Source: Deltaproteobacteria bacterium (GTDB lineage Bacteria; Desulfobacterota; Syntrophia; Syntrophales; Smithellaceae). Taken from it: a stretch of 41,430 bases of DNA. The position numbers and the translations under genes were made by a program. The notes below the pieces were generated by a model. It did no database searches, had not been told where the DNA came from, and worked only from the letters and a program-made list of their open reading frames with translations. The DNA is taken from NCBI GenBank assembly GCA_012729055.1, contig JAAYDW010000017.1, positions 1-41,430 on the forward strand, written 5' to 3'. Positions 8,249-16,593 of the stretch are shown one piece after another. Within the stretch, counting starts at the first letter, position 1. Every line of letters begins with the position of its first letter.

Positions 8249-8871
8249 AAAAGAGATGGATCGCCCTCATTATTATTTTGTCGAGCGCATTATTATGCGG
8301 TGTGTCCTACGCCTTCTGGGATATCCCGCTCGCGTATTTCTGTCTTTACATGAATCCGGCGATCCTGGACGTTGCCGACGTCATCACGCAGGCCGGCGAT
8401 TCCTTATGGTATTATGTCCTGCTTATTCCTGCGTTTGTGCTGATGCGGGTTGTAAAGAAAAACGAACTTTGGTCCTCCCGGATTCTTTACGTTTTTCTGT
8501 CTCTGACCCTGTCCGGCATTTTCAACGCTGGACTCAAATGGCTGGCGGGCCGGAACCGGCCGGTCAATCTTTTCGAAGACGGCCTGTTCGGGTTTACCTT
8601 TTTTCAAATTGACTTTATTTACGAATCGACATCTTTCCCTTCAGGGCACTCGGTGACAGCCTTTGCCGTGGCCACCGCCGTCGGCTTCATCTTTCCCCGT
8701 TGGCGGATCGCGGCATTTGTCGGGGCGGCCCTGATTGCCGCCAGCCGGGTTCTGCTTACGGCTCATTTTTTAAGCGATGTCATTGCCGGAGCGGCGGTCG
8801 GAACTCTCTGCGCGCTGGGGGTTAAATACTGGTTCGACAGGATACATGTTGATCTTCAAGAAAGTGTGTAG
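8245..8871 (+). CDS. PAP2-superfamily lipid phosphatase
   Basis: PAP2 enzymes remove phosphate from lipids such as lipid A (LpxE, LpxF), undecaprenyl pyrophosphate or phosphatidylglycerol phosphate, usually with a periplasm-facing active site. All three signature segments are intact: K-(x6)-RP as KWLAGRNRP, PSGH in SFPSGHSVTA, and SR-(x5)-H-(x3)-D in SRVLLTAHFLSD. About five or six membrane helices are visible in 208 residues. The GTG at 8245 overlaps the previous stop as GTGA and has AGGGG eight bases upstream. Location between two lipid A-type glycosyltransferases suggests lipid A or undecaprenyl-linked dephosphorylation, but the substrate is not proven. Confidence 0.85.
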   Translation: MKKRWIALIIILSSALLCGVSYAFWDIPLAYFCLYMNPAILDVADVITQAGDSLWYYVLLIPAFVLMRVVKKNELWSSRILYVFLSLTLSGIFNAGLKWLAGRNRPVNLFEDGLFGFTFFQIDFIYESTSFPSGHSVTAFAVATAVGFIFPRWRIAAFVGAALIAASRVLLTAHFLSDVIAGAAVGTLCALGVKYWFDRIHVDLQESV

Positions 8872-10546
8872 ACAGACGATGCAAAAACGATATGTCCTGT
8901 TGATCATTCCCCTGATTCTGTACGTTGCGCTGCTGGGCGTTTTGCCGCAGATGGAGCCGGACGAAGCGCGCTACAGCCTCATTGCCAGCGCGATGAACGA
9001 AACGGGCAATTTCGTGACGCCGCACATCAAGTCCACGATTTACCTTGAGAAGCCGCCGCTGGTGTCCTGGGTGACGGCCGTCTTCTTCAAAATCTTCGGT
9101 GAAAATGATTTTTCCGCCCGGCTTTTCATCGGCCTTTGCGCCTGGGGCTGTATTGTGCTGACCTTTTTTATCGGACGGCGTTTCCGCGATGAAAGGACGG
9201 GTCTGTATGCGGCGGCCCTCCTGACCGTGTCCGTTTTTCCGTTTGTGCTGGGCCGGATCAACATTCTCGACATGCCGCTTACGCTGTTCATCTCTCTTTC
9301 CGTCTGGTTCGGCTACCTGTCCGTCAGTCCGGGCGGCAGGCCCTACCTGTCCTGGCTGTTTTATCTGTCCTGCGCTCTCGCCTTCTTAACCAAGGGGATC
9401 ATCGGTGTGGTCTTTCCTTTCGCTATTCTCGTCCTCTGGCTGGTCTGGGCCAGGCGCTGGCGGCAGATCCTCAAGCTGGTCTCTCCGGCGGGCATCGGAA
9501 TCTTTCTTCTTGTCGTTACGCCCTGGATTTATCTGGCGCAACGCGAAAACGCGGACTTTCTGTGGTTTTTCTTCGTGCGCGAACATTTCCTGCGTTTTAC
9601 AACGCAGATGCACGGCAAGACGGAGCCGTTTTATTACTTTGTGCCGATTATTCTGGCCGGCACACTGCCCTGGTCGATTTACCTGATCCGGGCGTGGGGA
9701 CACCATTTCCGGACCTATGTTTTTCAAAGGGATGACAACAAGCTCTTGGCCGTGTGGTTTTTGTTTATTTTCCTTTTTTACACGGCTTCTTCCTCCAAAC
9801 TCGCCCCCTATATCGCGCCGGTATTTCTGCCCGTGGCGCTCTGGGCCGGCAATCTCTTTCGCCATGCCGACGAAGCTCTCCCGGATCTGGCCGGGAAAAG
9901 AAAAATCATTTACCGAACGGTTTTGCTCCTGTTCTTCCTGATCGTTCTTGTCGCCTGTCTGCTGCCGCCTTTTTTGAAGCAGTATTCCGATCCGTCCAGG
10001 GGGCTGGTGGTCATGACGTCTGCGAGCTGGTGGCTTTACATCATGCCGTCGCTCCTGGCGGCGGGACTGATGGTTTTTCTTCCGGACCGCGTGGCCCGGA
10101 AAAAAGGGACCGGCTGGTTTTTCAGCATTTATCTGCTCTCAGGGCTTTTGCTGGCCGGCATGCTCTTTCCGCTCAATGATTTTCTGGCGCCTTACCGCAG
10201 CGCGCTCGTTGTCCGCGAGGCGATTGCCCGCCATCTGCCGGCGGGCACGCCCCTGTACCAGTATCGCGTCAATTTTTACGGAATTGATTTTTACAACCGG
10301 ATCCGGACGCCGGTGGTCGAGGATTTCGGAGAATTGATTGACGGCATCGCCAAAATGCCTCCCGCCGAGCGGAAAAAATATTTCTTGACGCCGGTCGAAT
10401 TCATCGAAAAAGTATCCGGAGAAAAAGAAGTGTACTGCATCACGCAGCATCAGGACAAATTGAAGCAGCTGCAATGGAAATACGACTCCGTCGATATCCT
10501 CTGGGAGAACGGGGCGTTTTATCTGTTGCGTATCCGCAACCCGTAA
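8846..10546 (+). CDS. arnT: Undecaprenyl phosphate-aminoarabinose:lipid A transferase (ArnT-like)
   Basis: ArnT moves 4-amino-4-deoxy-L-arabinose from undecaprenyl phosphate to lipid A phosphates on the periplasmic face, lowering negative charge. The 566-residue protein begins with a helix, then a loop with the catalytic-type acidic pair in MEPDEARYSLIA and EKPPLVSW, then about a dozen hydrophobic segments and a C-terminal periplasmic domain, as in the GT83 family. The ATG at 8846 overlaps the PAP2 gene and has AGGA at short spacing; ATG 8879 is a plausible alternative. Its place directly before arnB makes it the better ArnT candidate of the two GT83 genes. Confidence 0.82.
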   Translation: MLIFKKVCRQTMQKRYVLLIIPLILYVALLGVLPQMEPDEARYSLIASAMNETGNFVTPHIKSTIYLEKPPLVSWVTAVFFKIFGENDFSARLFIGLCAWGCIVLTFFIGRRFRDERTGLYAAALLTVSVFPFVLGRINILDMPLTLFISLSVWFGYLSVSPGGRPYLSWLFYLSCALAFLTKGIIGVVFPFAILVLWLVWARRWRQILKLVSPAGIGIFLLVVTPWIYLAQRENADFLWFFFVREHFLRFTTQMHGKTEPFYYFVPIILAGTLPWSIYLIRAWGHHFRTYVFQRDDNKLLAVWFLFIFLFYTASSSKLAPYIAPVFLPVALWAGNLFRHADEALPDLAGKRKIIYRTVLLLFFLIVLVACLLPPFLKQYSDPSRGLVVMTSASWWLYIMPSLLAAGLMVFLPDRVARKKGTGWFFSIYLLSGLLLAGMLFPLNDFLAPYRSALVVREAIARHLPAGTPLYQYRVNFYGIDFYNRIRTPVVEDFGELIDGIAKMPPAERKKYFLTPVEFIEKVSGEKEVYCITQHQDKLKQLQWKYDSVDILWENGAFYLLRIRNP

Positions 10547-10556
10547 AGGATGAATG

Positions 10557-11705
10557 ATGAATATTCGCAAAGAGTTTTTACCGTTTAGCCGCCCCTCGAT
10601 CGGCGAGACGGAAGTCGACAGCGTGGTTGCCTGTTTGAAATCAGGCTGGATCACCACCGGGGCGATCTGCAAGACGCTTGAGGACCGGTTTTGTGAATTG
10701 ACCGGCGCGTCCGGAGCCGTCACCCTCAGTTCGGCCACGGCCGGCATGCATCTGATGCTGAAGCTTTTGGAGCTGCAACCCGGCGATGAAATTCTGACGC
10801 CGTCGATGACCTTTGCCTCCACCATCAACATGATTTTGCTGCACGGGGCCAAACCGGTTTTTGTCGACATCGAATACGACACACTCAATGTGAATGCCGC
10901 CTGCCTCGAGGAAAAAATAACGCCGCGGACACGGGCGATCATTCCGGTGCATTTCGCGGGCGCCCCCGCGGATATGGATTCCATTCTCCTTCTGGCCCGC
11001 AAATACCGTCTGGGCGTGATTGAGGATGCGGCGCACGCGGTCGGAACCTACTATAAAGGCGTCCATGCCGGCGGTTTCGGCCGGCCGGCGATTTTTTCCT
11101 TTCACCCGATCAAAAACATCACGACCGGCGAAGGCGGTCTTGTTTCGCTAAACGACCCGGATCTGGAAAAAAAATTGCGTCTCGCCCGCTTTCATGGAAT
11201 AGAGCGAGACGCGTGGAAAAGATACGGGAAGGGGGGCAATCCCTCCTACGATATCGTGGAGCCGGGCTACAAGTACAATCTGCCGGATCTGCTGGCGGCG
11301 CTGGGCGTGGCGCAGTTCGACCGGTGGCGGGAACTCAACGACCGGCGCCGGATGCTGGCGGAGCTTTATCGCGACGGCCTGCGGGGAACCGTTGGCCTGG
11401 ATCTGCCGCAGGTTCCTTCCTATGATCATGTCCACGCCTGGCACCTGTTCATCGTCAAGATCAAGGGGATGTCCCGCGACCTGTTCATGCAGAAACTGGC
11501 GGATTACAACATCGGCTACGGCCTGCATTTTCCGCCCGCGCATGAGCTGTCCTGCGTGGAGGCAAAGGCGGGCGGCGGCGGGCCTCTTCCGGAAACGGAG
11601 CGGGCGGCGGATAAAATCATTTCTCTGCCTCTGTTTCCGGATATGACGGAGACGGACGTCCAATACGTTTGTGAGGCCATAAAGGAGATTTTGAAAAATG
11701 TCTGA
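10557..11705 (+). CDS. arnB: UDP-L-Ara4O aminotransferase ArnB
   Basis: ArnB is a PLP enzyme of the DegT/DnrJ/EryC1 family that converts UDP-4-keto-pentose to UDP-L-Ara4N using glutamate. The N terminus FLPFSRPSIGETEV and the segments LKSGWITTG, SSATAGMH, IPVHFAGAPAD, IEDAAHA and GYKYNLPDL are ArnB-like. The PLP-binding lysine is in FHPIKNITTGEGG (residue 186). The length of 382 matches E. coli ArnB. AAAGGA lies six bases before the ATG at 10557; an ATG one codon earlier (10554) is also possible. The stop overlaps the next start by eight bases. Confidence 0.95.
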   Translation: MNIRKEFLPFSRPSIGETEVDSVVACLKSGWITTGAICKTLEDRFCELTGASGAVTLSSATAGMHLMLKLLELQPGDEILTPSMTFASTINMILLHGAKPVFVDIEYDTLNVNAACLEEKITPRTRAIIPVHFAGAPADMDSILLLARKYRLGVIEDAAHAVGTYYKGVHAGGFGRPAIFSFHPIKNITTGEGGLVSLNDPDLEKKLRLARFHGIERDAWKRYGKGGNPSYDIVEPGYKYNLPDLLAALGVAQFDRWRELNDRRRMLAELYRDGLRGTVGLDLPQVPSYDHVHAWHLFIVKIKGMSRDLFMQKLADYNIGYGLHFPPAHELSCVEAKAGGGGPLPETERAADKIISLPLFPDMTETDVQYVCEAIKEILKNV

Positions 11706-12648
11706 TATACGGATCTCGGTGGTCATTCCGGTGTACAACGAGGAAGCCAACCTCAAGGCGCTGATGGACCGGCTGTTGCCTGTCATGGAGTCTCTGTCCA
11801 GGCCGTTTGAAATTATCCTGGTGGACGACGGCAGCCGCGACGCTTCACTTGCTCTGTTGAAGGAATTCACCGCGCACCCGTCCGTTCGCGTGGTGGAGCT
11901 CACGCGCAACTACGGCCAGCACGCCGCCATCATGGCGGGATTTTCGGTCGTCCGCGGCGATATCGTGCTGACAATGGATGCGGATCTGCAAAACCCGCCT
12001 GAGGAAATTCCCAACCTGGTGCGGGTGATGGAAGAGGGGGACTACGATGTCGTCGGAACCATCCGCAAGGGACGCAAGGACTCTTTCCTGCGCATTTTCC
12101 CTTCCAAGATTGTCAACATGGTGGCGCGGAAGATTACCGGCGTCAGCATGCGCGACTGGGGCTGCATGCTGCGGGCCTACAATCGGTCCGTGGTGGAGCG
12201 GATGATCGCCTGCCACGAACAGGCGACTTTCATTCCCGCCCTGGCCACCGTTTTCGCCAAGCGCGTCACGGAAATCGAAGTGGCCCACGAAGAACGGTTC
12301 GGCGGAAAATCCAACTATCCGTTGAGGAAGCTCATCAATTTGCAGTTCGATCTGGTGGCGTCCTTCTCGGATTTGCCCATCAAGCTGATCATGTACGGCG
12401 GAATTCTGATGTCGCTTCTGGGGGTCTGCTTCGGCGGGTTTCTGGCGTTCGCCCGACTGGTTTACGGCGTGCGCTGGGCGGCGGAAGGCATTTTTACGCT
12501 CTTTGCAATTTTATTCGTGTTTGTCGGCCTCCAGTTTTTTGCCCTGGGCGTGATCGGAGAGTATATCGGCAGGATCTTCCGGGAAGTCCGTAAAAGGCCT
12601 GAATACGTCATCGAACACATTTACAGCCGGGAAGAGGACCGCCGGTGA
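11698..12648 (+). CDS. arnC: Undecaprenyl-phosphate Ara4FN transferase ArnC
   Basis: ArnC is a family 2 glycosyltransferase that places the formylated aminoarabinose from UDP onto undecaprenyl phosphate on the cytoplasmic face. The N-terminal GT-A domain has SVVIPVYNEE, VDDGSRD and the DAD metal motif in MDADLQNPPEE. The segment MRDWGCMLRAY is characteristic of ArnC. Two C-terminal membrane helices (about 235-260 and 270-295) anchor it. At 316 residues it is close to the E. coli enzyme (322). AAGGAG at 11682-11687 precedes the ATG, which lies within the arnB gene end. Confidence 0.94.
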   Translation: MSDIRISVVIPVYNEEANLKALMDRLLPVMESLSRPFEIILVDDGSRDASLALLKEFTAHPSVRVVELTRNYGQHAAIMAGFSVVRGDIVLTMDADLQNPPEEIPNLVRVMEEGDYDVVGTIRKGRKDSFLRIFPSKIVNMVARKITGVSMRDWGCMLRAYNRSVVERMIACHEQATFIPALATVFAKRVTEIEVAHEERFGGKSNYPLRKLINLQFDLVASFSDLPIKLIMYGGILMSLLGVCFGGFLAFARLVYGVRWAAEGIFTLFAILFVFVGLQFFALGVIGEYIGRIFREVRKRPEYVIEHIYSREEDRR

Positions 12649-13565
12649 AAGCGATTGTTTTGGCCTATCACAATATGGGGCTTGCCGGTCTGGCCGCCCT
12701 CGAGAGACACGGCTTTGAGATTGCCGCCGTTTTTACGCATGAAGACGATCCGCAGGAAAACTGCTGGTTCGGCTCCGTGAAAAGCTGGGCGGAAAGCAGG
12801 GGGGTCGACTGCTTCACGACCGATGCGATCAACGCGCCGCAGTGGATAAAAAAAATCGCCGGTCTGAAACCGGATGTCCTTTTTTCTTTTTATTACCGGA
12901 AAATGATCCGCCCGGAGCTCCTGGCGATTCCGCGCATCGGCGCTTTCAACCTGCATGGATCGCTTCTTCCGGCTTACCGGGGCAGATGTCCTGTTAACTG
13001 GGTCCTGGTCAATGGAGAGGAAGAGACGGGCGTTACGCTGCATGTCATGGTGGAAAAACCGGATGCGGGCGACATCGTCGGCAGCAGGGCCGTGAAAATC
13101 GATTTCGAGGATACGGCGAGAACCCTGTACGACAAGCTTTGCGCGGCGGCCGGCCGGCTGCTCGACGACGTGCTGCCGGATATGGTGCAGGGCCGGATTT
13201 CGCATCGCAGGCAGGATTTGTCCCGGGGCAGTTATTACGGCGGACGGAAGCCCGAGGACGGGCGCATCTCCTGGGACTGCACCGCCGTCGGGATCTACAA
13301 TCTGGTCCGCGCCGTGACGGACCCCTATCCGGGAGCGTATGCCTTTGCGGACAGCGGCGAGAAAGTTCTGATCTGGCGGGTCCGGCCGGTTCCGTTTGCG
13401 GCCGACGGCAAGCCGGGCGACGTGATTTCCGACGGCCAATCCGTGCTTGTGAAAACCGGGGATGGTGCTATAAGGCTCCTGGACATCGAAGTATCCGGTT
13501 TAAGAATGAAGGATGCCGACATCGGGACATACTTTAAAACGGGAAAGGTGAAAAAACTGACATGA
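12645..13565 (+). CDS. arnA (formyltransferase part): UDP-L-Ara4N formyltransferase (stand-alone ArnA N-terminal domain)
   Basis: This enzyme formylates UDP-L-Ara4N with 10-formyl-tetrahydrofolate, a step that pulls the pathway forward. Catalytic residues Asn102, His104 (GAFNLHGSLLP) and Asp140 (EKPDAGD) sit at exactly the E. coli ArnA numbers as I recall them. The formyltransferase domain (about 1-200) is followed by its C-terminal beta subdomain (about 205-300). In E. coli this is fused to the dehydrogenase; here the protein stops after 306 residues and the dehydrogenase is a separate gene overlapping by ATGA. The GTG start overlaps the arnC stop as GTGA. Confidence 0.93.
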   Translation: MKAIVLAYHNMGLAGLAALERHGFEIAAVFTHEDDPQENCWFGSVKSWAESRGVDCFTTDAINAPQWIKKIAGLKPDVLFSFYYRKMIRPELLAIPRIGAFNLHGSLLPAYRGRCPVNWVLVNGEEETGVTLHVMVEKPDAGDIVGSRAVKIDFEDTARTLYDKLCAAAGRLLDDVLPDMVQGRISHRRQDLSRGSYYGGRKPEDGRISWDCTAVGIYNLVRAVTDPYPGAYAFADSGEKVLIWRVRPVPFAADGKPGDVISDGQSVLVKTGDGAIRLLDIEVSGLRMKDADIGTYFKTGKVKKLT

Positions 13566-14596
13566 AAATTTTGATACTGGGCGTAAACGGTTTTATCGGA
13601 CACCATCTGGTCAACCGGATCCTGGACGAAAAGCCCGATTGGCAGGTATTCGGCATGGACCTGGGAACGGAACGGATCGGCGCGGCGCTGAACAACCCGC
13701 GGTTCAATTTTCTGGAAGGGGATATTTCGATCAACAAGGAATGGATTGAATACCACATCAAGAAATGCGATGTAATCATGCCGCTGGTGGCGATTGCCAC
13801 CCCGAAAGCTTATGTGGAGGATCCCATCGGCGTCTATCATCTGGATTTTGAAATGAACGTCAACATCATCAAGCAATGCGTGAAGTATCACAAGCGCGTT
13901 GTCTTTCCCTCCACGTCGGAGGTCTATGGGGCGTGCAACGATCCGGAATTCACGGAAGACGAAAGCTATCTGGTCGTGGGGCCCATCAGCAAGGAACGCT
14001 GGATTTACTCCTGCTGCAAGCAGCTGCTCGATCGCGTGATCTACGCTTACGGCACCCGGGGTCATCTCGAATTCACCCTTTTCCGGCCGTTCAACTGGAT
14101 CGGGCCGCGGCTGGATTCGCTCGATACGGCCAAGGAAGGCAGCTCGCGCGTCGTGACGCAGTTTATCGCCGAACTGCTTTTGAAGCGGCCGATCAACCTG
14201 GTGGACGGCGGCCGGCAGAAGCGCTGTTTTACCTATGTCGATGACGGCATCGCCGCCCTCATGAAGATCCTGGAAAACGCCGGCGACATCTGCAAAAACC
14301 AGATCATCAATATCGGCAATCCGGACAACGAATGCTCCGTGAAGGAACTGGCCGCCATTCTGAAAAAAATGTTCCAGGAGCACCCGGATCACCGCCGCGA
14401 TACGGTTTATTCGGACATCATCGAAGTGCCGGCCGATCGTTTTTACGGCAAAGGCTACCAGGACATTTATACACGCAAGCCCAGCATCGAAAAAGCCAGA
14501 ACACTGCTCGGCTGGGAGCCGAAAATCGATCTGCACGAGTCTCTGCGTCTGACGCTCAATTCGTTTCTGGAAGAAAACAAGGTCGTCCTCCTGTGA
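13562..14596 (+). CDS. arnA (dehydrogenase part): UDP-glucuronate oxidative decarboxylase (stand-alone ArnA C-terminal domain)
   Basis: The enzyme oxidises and decarboxylates UDP-glucuronate to UDP-4-keto-pentose, the substrate of ArnB. It is a short-chain dehydrogenase/reductase: GVNGFIG (residues 7-13) binds NAD, STSEVYG carries the Ser/Glu pair (119-120) typical of ArnA, and the catalytic Tyr149 and Lys153 are in YSCCK. The arginine of TRKPS near the C terminus corresponds to the ArnA decarboxylation arginine. The 344 residues match the ArnA C-terminal half. ATG 13562 overlaps the formyltransferase stop, so the pair is translationally coupled and could form a complex like the fused enzyme. 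Confidence 0.93.
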   Translation: MKILILGVNGFIGHHLVNRILDEKPDWQVFGMDLGTERIGAALNNPRFNFLEGDISINKEWIEYHIKKCDVIMPLVAIATPKAYVEDPIGVYHLDFEMNVNIIKQCVKYHKRVVFPSTSEVYGACNDPEFTEDESYLVVGPISKERWIYSCCKQLLDRVIYAYGTRGHLEFTLFRPFNWIGPRLDSLDTAKEGSSRVVTQFIAELLLKRPINLVDGGRQKRCFTYVDDGIAALMKILENAGDICKNQIINIGNPDNECSVKELAAILKKMFQEHPDHRRDTVYSDIIEVPADRFYGKGYQDIYTRKPSIEKARTLLGWEPKIDLHESLRLTLNSFLEENKVVLL

Positions 14597-14619
14597 ACGG
14601 CTTTTCGGGATAGGTGTTT

Positions 14620-15477
14620 ATGGCTGTGCTGGGTTTGAAGATCGACGTGGACACCTACTGGGGAATGAAAAACGGTGTGCCCCGTCTACTGCGCGTTTTG
14701 AAAGATTTCGACGTCCGGGGAACGTTTTTCCTGAGCATCGGTCCGGACAACTCCGGACGTGCCGCACTGCAGCTCATCAAAAATCCTCTCTTCCTCAAAA
14801 AAATGCTGCGGACCAAAGCCCCTAGCCTTTACGGCTGGAAGACCGCCCTTTACGGAACGCTTTTGCCGGCGCCGATGATCGCCCTGTCCTTTCCCGATGG
14901 CGTCCGTCAAATCCTCGACGAGGGCCACGAGGTTCAGTTTCACGCCTGGGATCACCGCCGCTGGCAGGATGAACTGCCGGAGAAATCTGAAAAGTGGATT
15001 GTCGACTGGTTTGAAAAAGGGATTGAAGGCTATGGCAGGCTCACCGGACGAAAGCCTACGGCATTTGGCGCCCCGTCCTGGTTGATCGACGACCGCGTTT
15101 TGAACGTTATTAAAAGATATTCTTTTGAGTACCTCAGTTGCACACGCGCGAAAACGCCTTTTTTGTATGAAACTCTTCCTGTCCCGGAAATTCCGTCCGA
15201 TCTGCCTTGCTTCGAAGAGCTCGGTTCGGGAGATGATGTGGCCGTCCTCGCGGGTCTGCTGAAAGACGGAAAAAATCACGTCCTTCCGGTTCATGCCGAG
15301 GTTGAGGGGGGAATTTATGAGGAAAAATTTCGGAGGCTTCTGAAAAATGCGCTCGCGGCGGGGGCGAAAGTTACGCAAATAATTGAATTAAAAGAGACAT
15401 TGGATATAAACCTCCTTGTGCGGCGACGACACGAAATGGCGCTTTTACCGGGCCGGCATTCGCCCTGTGCTGTATAA
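14620..15477 (+). CDS. arnD: Undecaprenyl-phosphate Ara4FN deformylase ArnD
   Basis: ArnD removes the formyl group from the undecaprenyl-linked sugar so that Ara4N can be moved to the periplasm and used by ArnT. It is a polysaccharide-deacetylase-fold protein: the metal Asp of LKIDVDTYWG, the HAWDHRRW segment supplying His ligands, and FGAPSW are visible. Length is 285 residues (E. coli 296). GGGATAGG lies just before ATG 14620; a GTG at 14614 is the alternative. The basic C-terminal tail (RRRHEMALLPGRH) shows no recognised function. It is last in the operon, and no arnE/arnF flippase follows. Confidence 0.92.
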   Translation: MAVLGLKIDVDTYWGMKNGVPRLLRVLKDFDVRGTFFLSIGPDNSGRAALQLIKNPLFLKKMLRTKAPSLYGWKTALYGTLLPAPMIALSFPDGVRQILDEGHEVQFHAWDHRRWQDELPEKSEKWIVDWFEKGIEGYGRLTGRKPTAFGAPSWLIDDRVLNVIKRYSFEYLSCTRAKTPFLYETLPVPEIPSDLPCFEELGSGDDVAVLAGLLKDGKNHVLPVHAEVEGGIYEEKFRRLLKNALAAGAKVTQIIELKETLDINLLVRRRHEMALLPGRHSPCAV

Positions 15478-15555
15478 ATCATCGATTTATCGCAACGATA
15501 TTGTTTGCCTCCGGTTTCGGCGTCGAATGGCCGATAAAAACGGAGTGACTTATGC

Positions 15556-15584
15556 TTGACTTTGATTTTTTGCTGTGTTAGCTA
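15556..15584 (+). promoter_or_regulatory. Probable promoter of the M23 peptidase gene
   Basis: TTGACT (15556-15561), 17 bases and a weak TAGCTA (15579-15584). The -10 lies inside the perfect 10-base palindrome GTTAGCTAAC (15577-15586). The 158-base gap 15478-15635 otherwise shows only a short inverted repeat at the arnD stop (TAAATC/GATTTA, 15475-15489) and no clear terminator. Confidence 0.45.
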
Positions 15585-15635
15585 ACCAAACAAAAAAGCG
15601 GCATATCATTCTGATCTGCAATTCCAGGGAGGAAG

Positions 15636-16541
15636 ATGTCGGATAATTTCTTTACACTGATGATTATCCCGCGCAGGAAAAGTCCGGTCACTCAGATATC
15701 ACTTTCGAGCAATCTGGTGCGCGGCCTTTTCATCGGATCCATTCTGGCCGTCCTTCTGACTCTGTATGTCATTTACGATTACGCGAGCATTCAAAGAGAC
15801 AGGGCTGAGCTTGCCCGCCTCCGGCAGAAAACCGTCCAGCAGTCCCAAGAGATCACCGAACTGGCCGCCAAGGTTGATGCCTTTGCCGACCGCATGGAAG
15901 AATTCAGGCAGTTTGACAAGAAGATCAGGATTCTTGCCGCCAATTCCGTCGGGCGGGACAGGAAAATCCCTCTCGGCATCGGAGGATCGAATAATGAACG
16001 GATTCGTCTTCAGGAACTGATCGGCAGCGAAGACACCCGGCTGGTTTCCGAAATCCACCAGGGCATCGGCCGTTTGAACGGCGATGCCAACGAGCAGGAA
16101 CGAAGTTTTGGGGAGCTTTTAAAATTTCTGCAGGAACAAAAGTCGCTTCTGGCCGCAACGCCATCCATCTGGCCGGTTCGGGGATGGGTGACTTCAGAGT
16201 TCGGCATCCGGGATAATCCGTTCGGTTCCGGCACCGAATTTCATAAAGGCATCGATATCGCCACGCGCCTGGGAAGAGAAATTCAGGCGTCCGCCGACGG
16301 TCTGGTCATTGATGTTGCGCATCGCTCCGACGACGGCAATATCGTGAAAATCGATCATGGATACGGTGTCATATCCTCATATGCGCATCTCTCCAAATTT
16401 GCCGTCAAACAGGGGATGCGGGTGAAGCGGGGCGATGTCATCGGATTTGTAGGCGACACCGGTCGGAGCACAGGAGCCCACCTGCATTACGCCGTTTATG
16501 TCAATCATGTTCCGGTCAATCCAAGAAAATACTTGAAATAA
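15636..16541 (+). CDS. Membrane-anchored M23-family murein peptidase
   Basis: LytM/M23 metallopeptidases cut peptidoglycan cross-bridges. The 301-residue protein has a basic N terminus, one membrane helix (about 27-47), a coiled-coil stretch (about 50-90), a linker and a C-terminal M23 domain (about 180-300). The zinc ligands are intact: His and Asp in FHKGIDIA and the HxH in GAHLHYAV, so it should be active rather than a regulator of the EnvC/NlpD type. GGGAGGAAG precedes the ATG. It lies upstream of secA, an arrangement I recall from deltaproteobacteria. The catalytic domain should be periplasmic. Confidence 0.9.
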   Translation: MSDNFFTLMIIPRRKSPVTQISLSSNLVRGLFIGSILAVLLTLYVIYDYASIQRDRAELARLRQKTVQQSQEITELAAKVDAFADRMEEFRQFDKKIRILAANSVGRDRKIPLGIGGSNNERIRLQELIGSEDTRLVSEIHQGIGRLNGDANEQERSFGELLKFLQEQKSLLAATPSIWPVRGWVTSEFGIRDNPFGSGTEFHKGIDIATRLGREIQASADGLVIDVAHRSDDGNIVKIDHGYGVISSYAHLSKFAVKQGMRVKRGDVIGFVGDTGRSTGAHLHYAVYVNHVPVNPRKYLK

Positions 16542-16562
16542 TCAAAGAACCTGAATTAGTAT
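16533..16562 (+). promoter_or_regulatory. Possible promoter of the secA leader
   Basis: TTGAAA (16533-16538), an 18-base gap and TAGTAT (16557-16562) overlap the end of the M23 gene. Start would fall near 16569, just before the ribosome site of the 12-codon frame at 16594. Match quality is moderate. Confidence 0.4.
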
Positions 16563-16593
16563 TGCATCGTTCAGCCCAGAGGAAGGATCTCTG

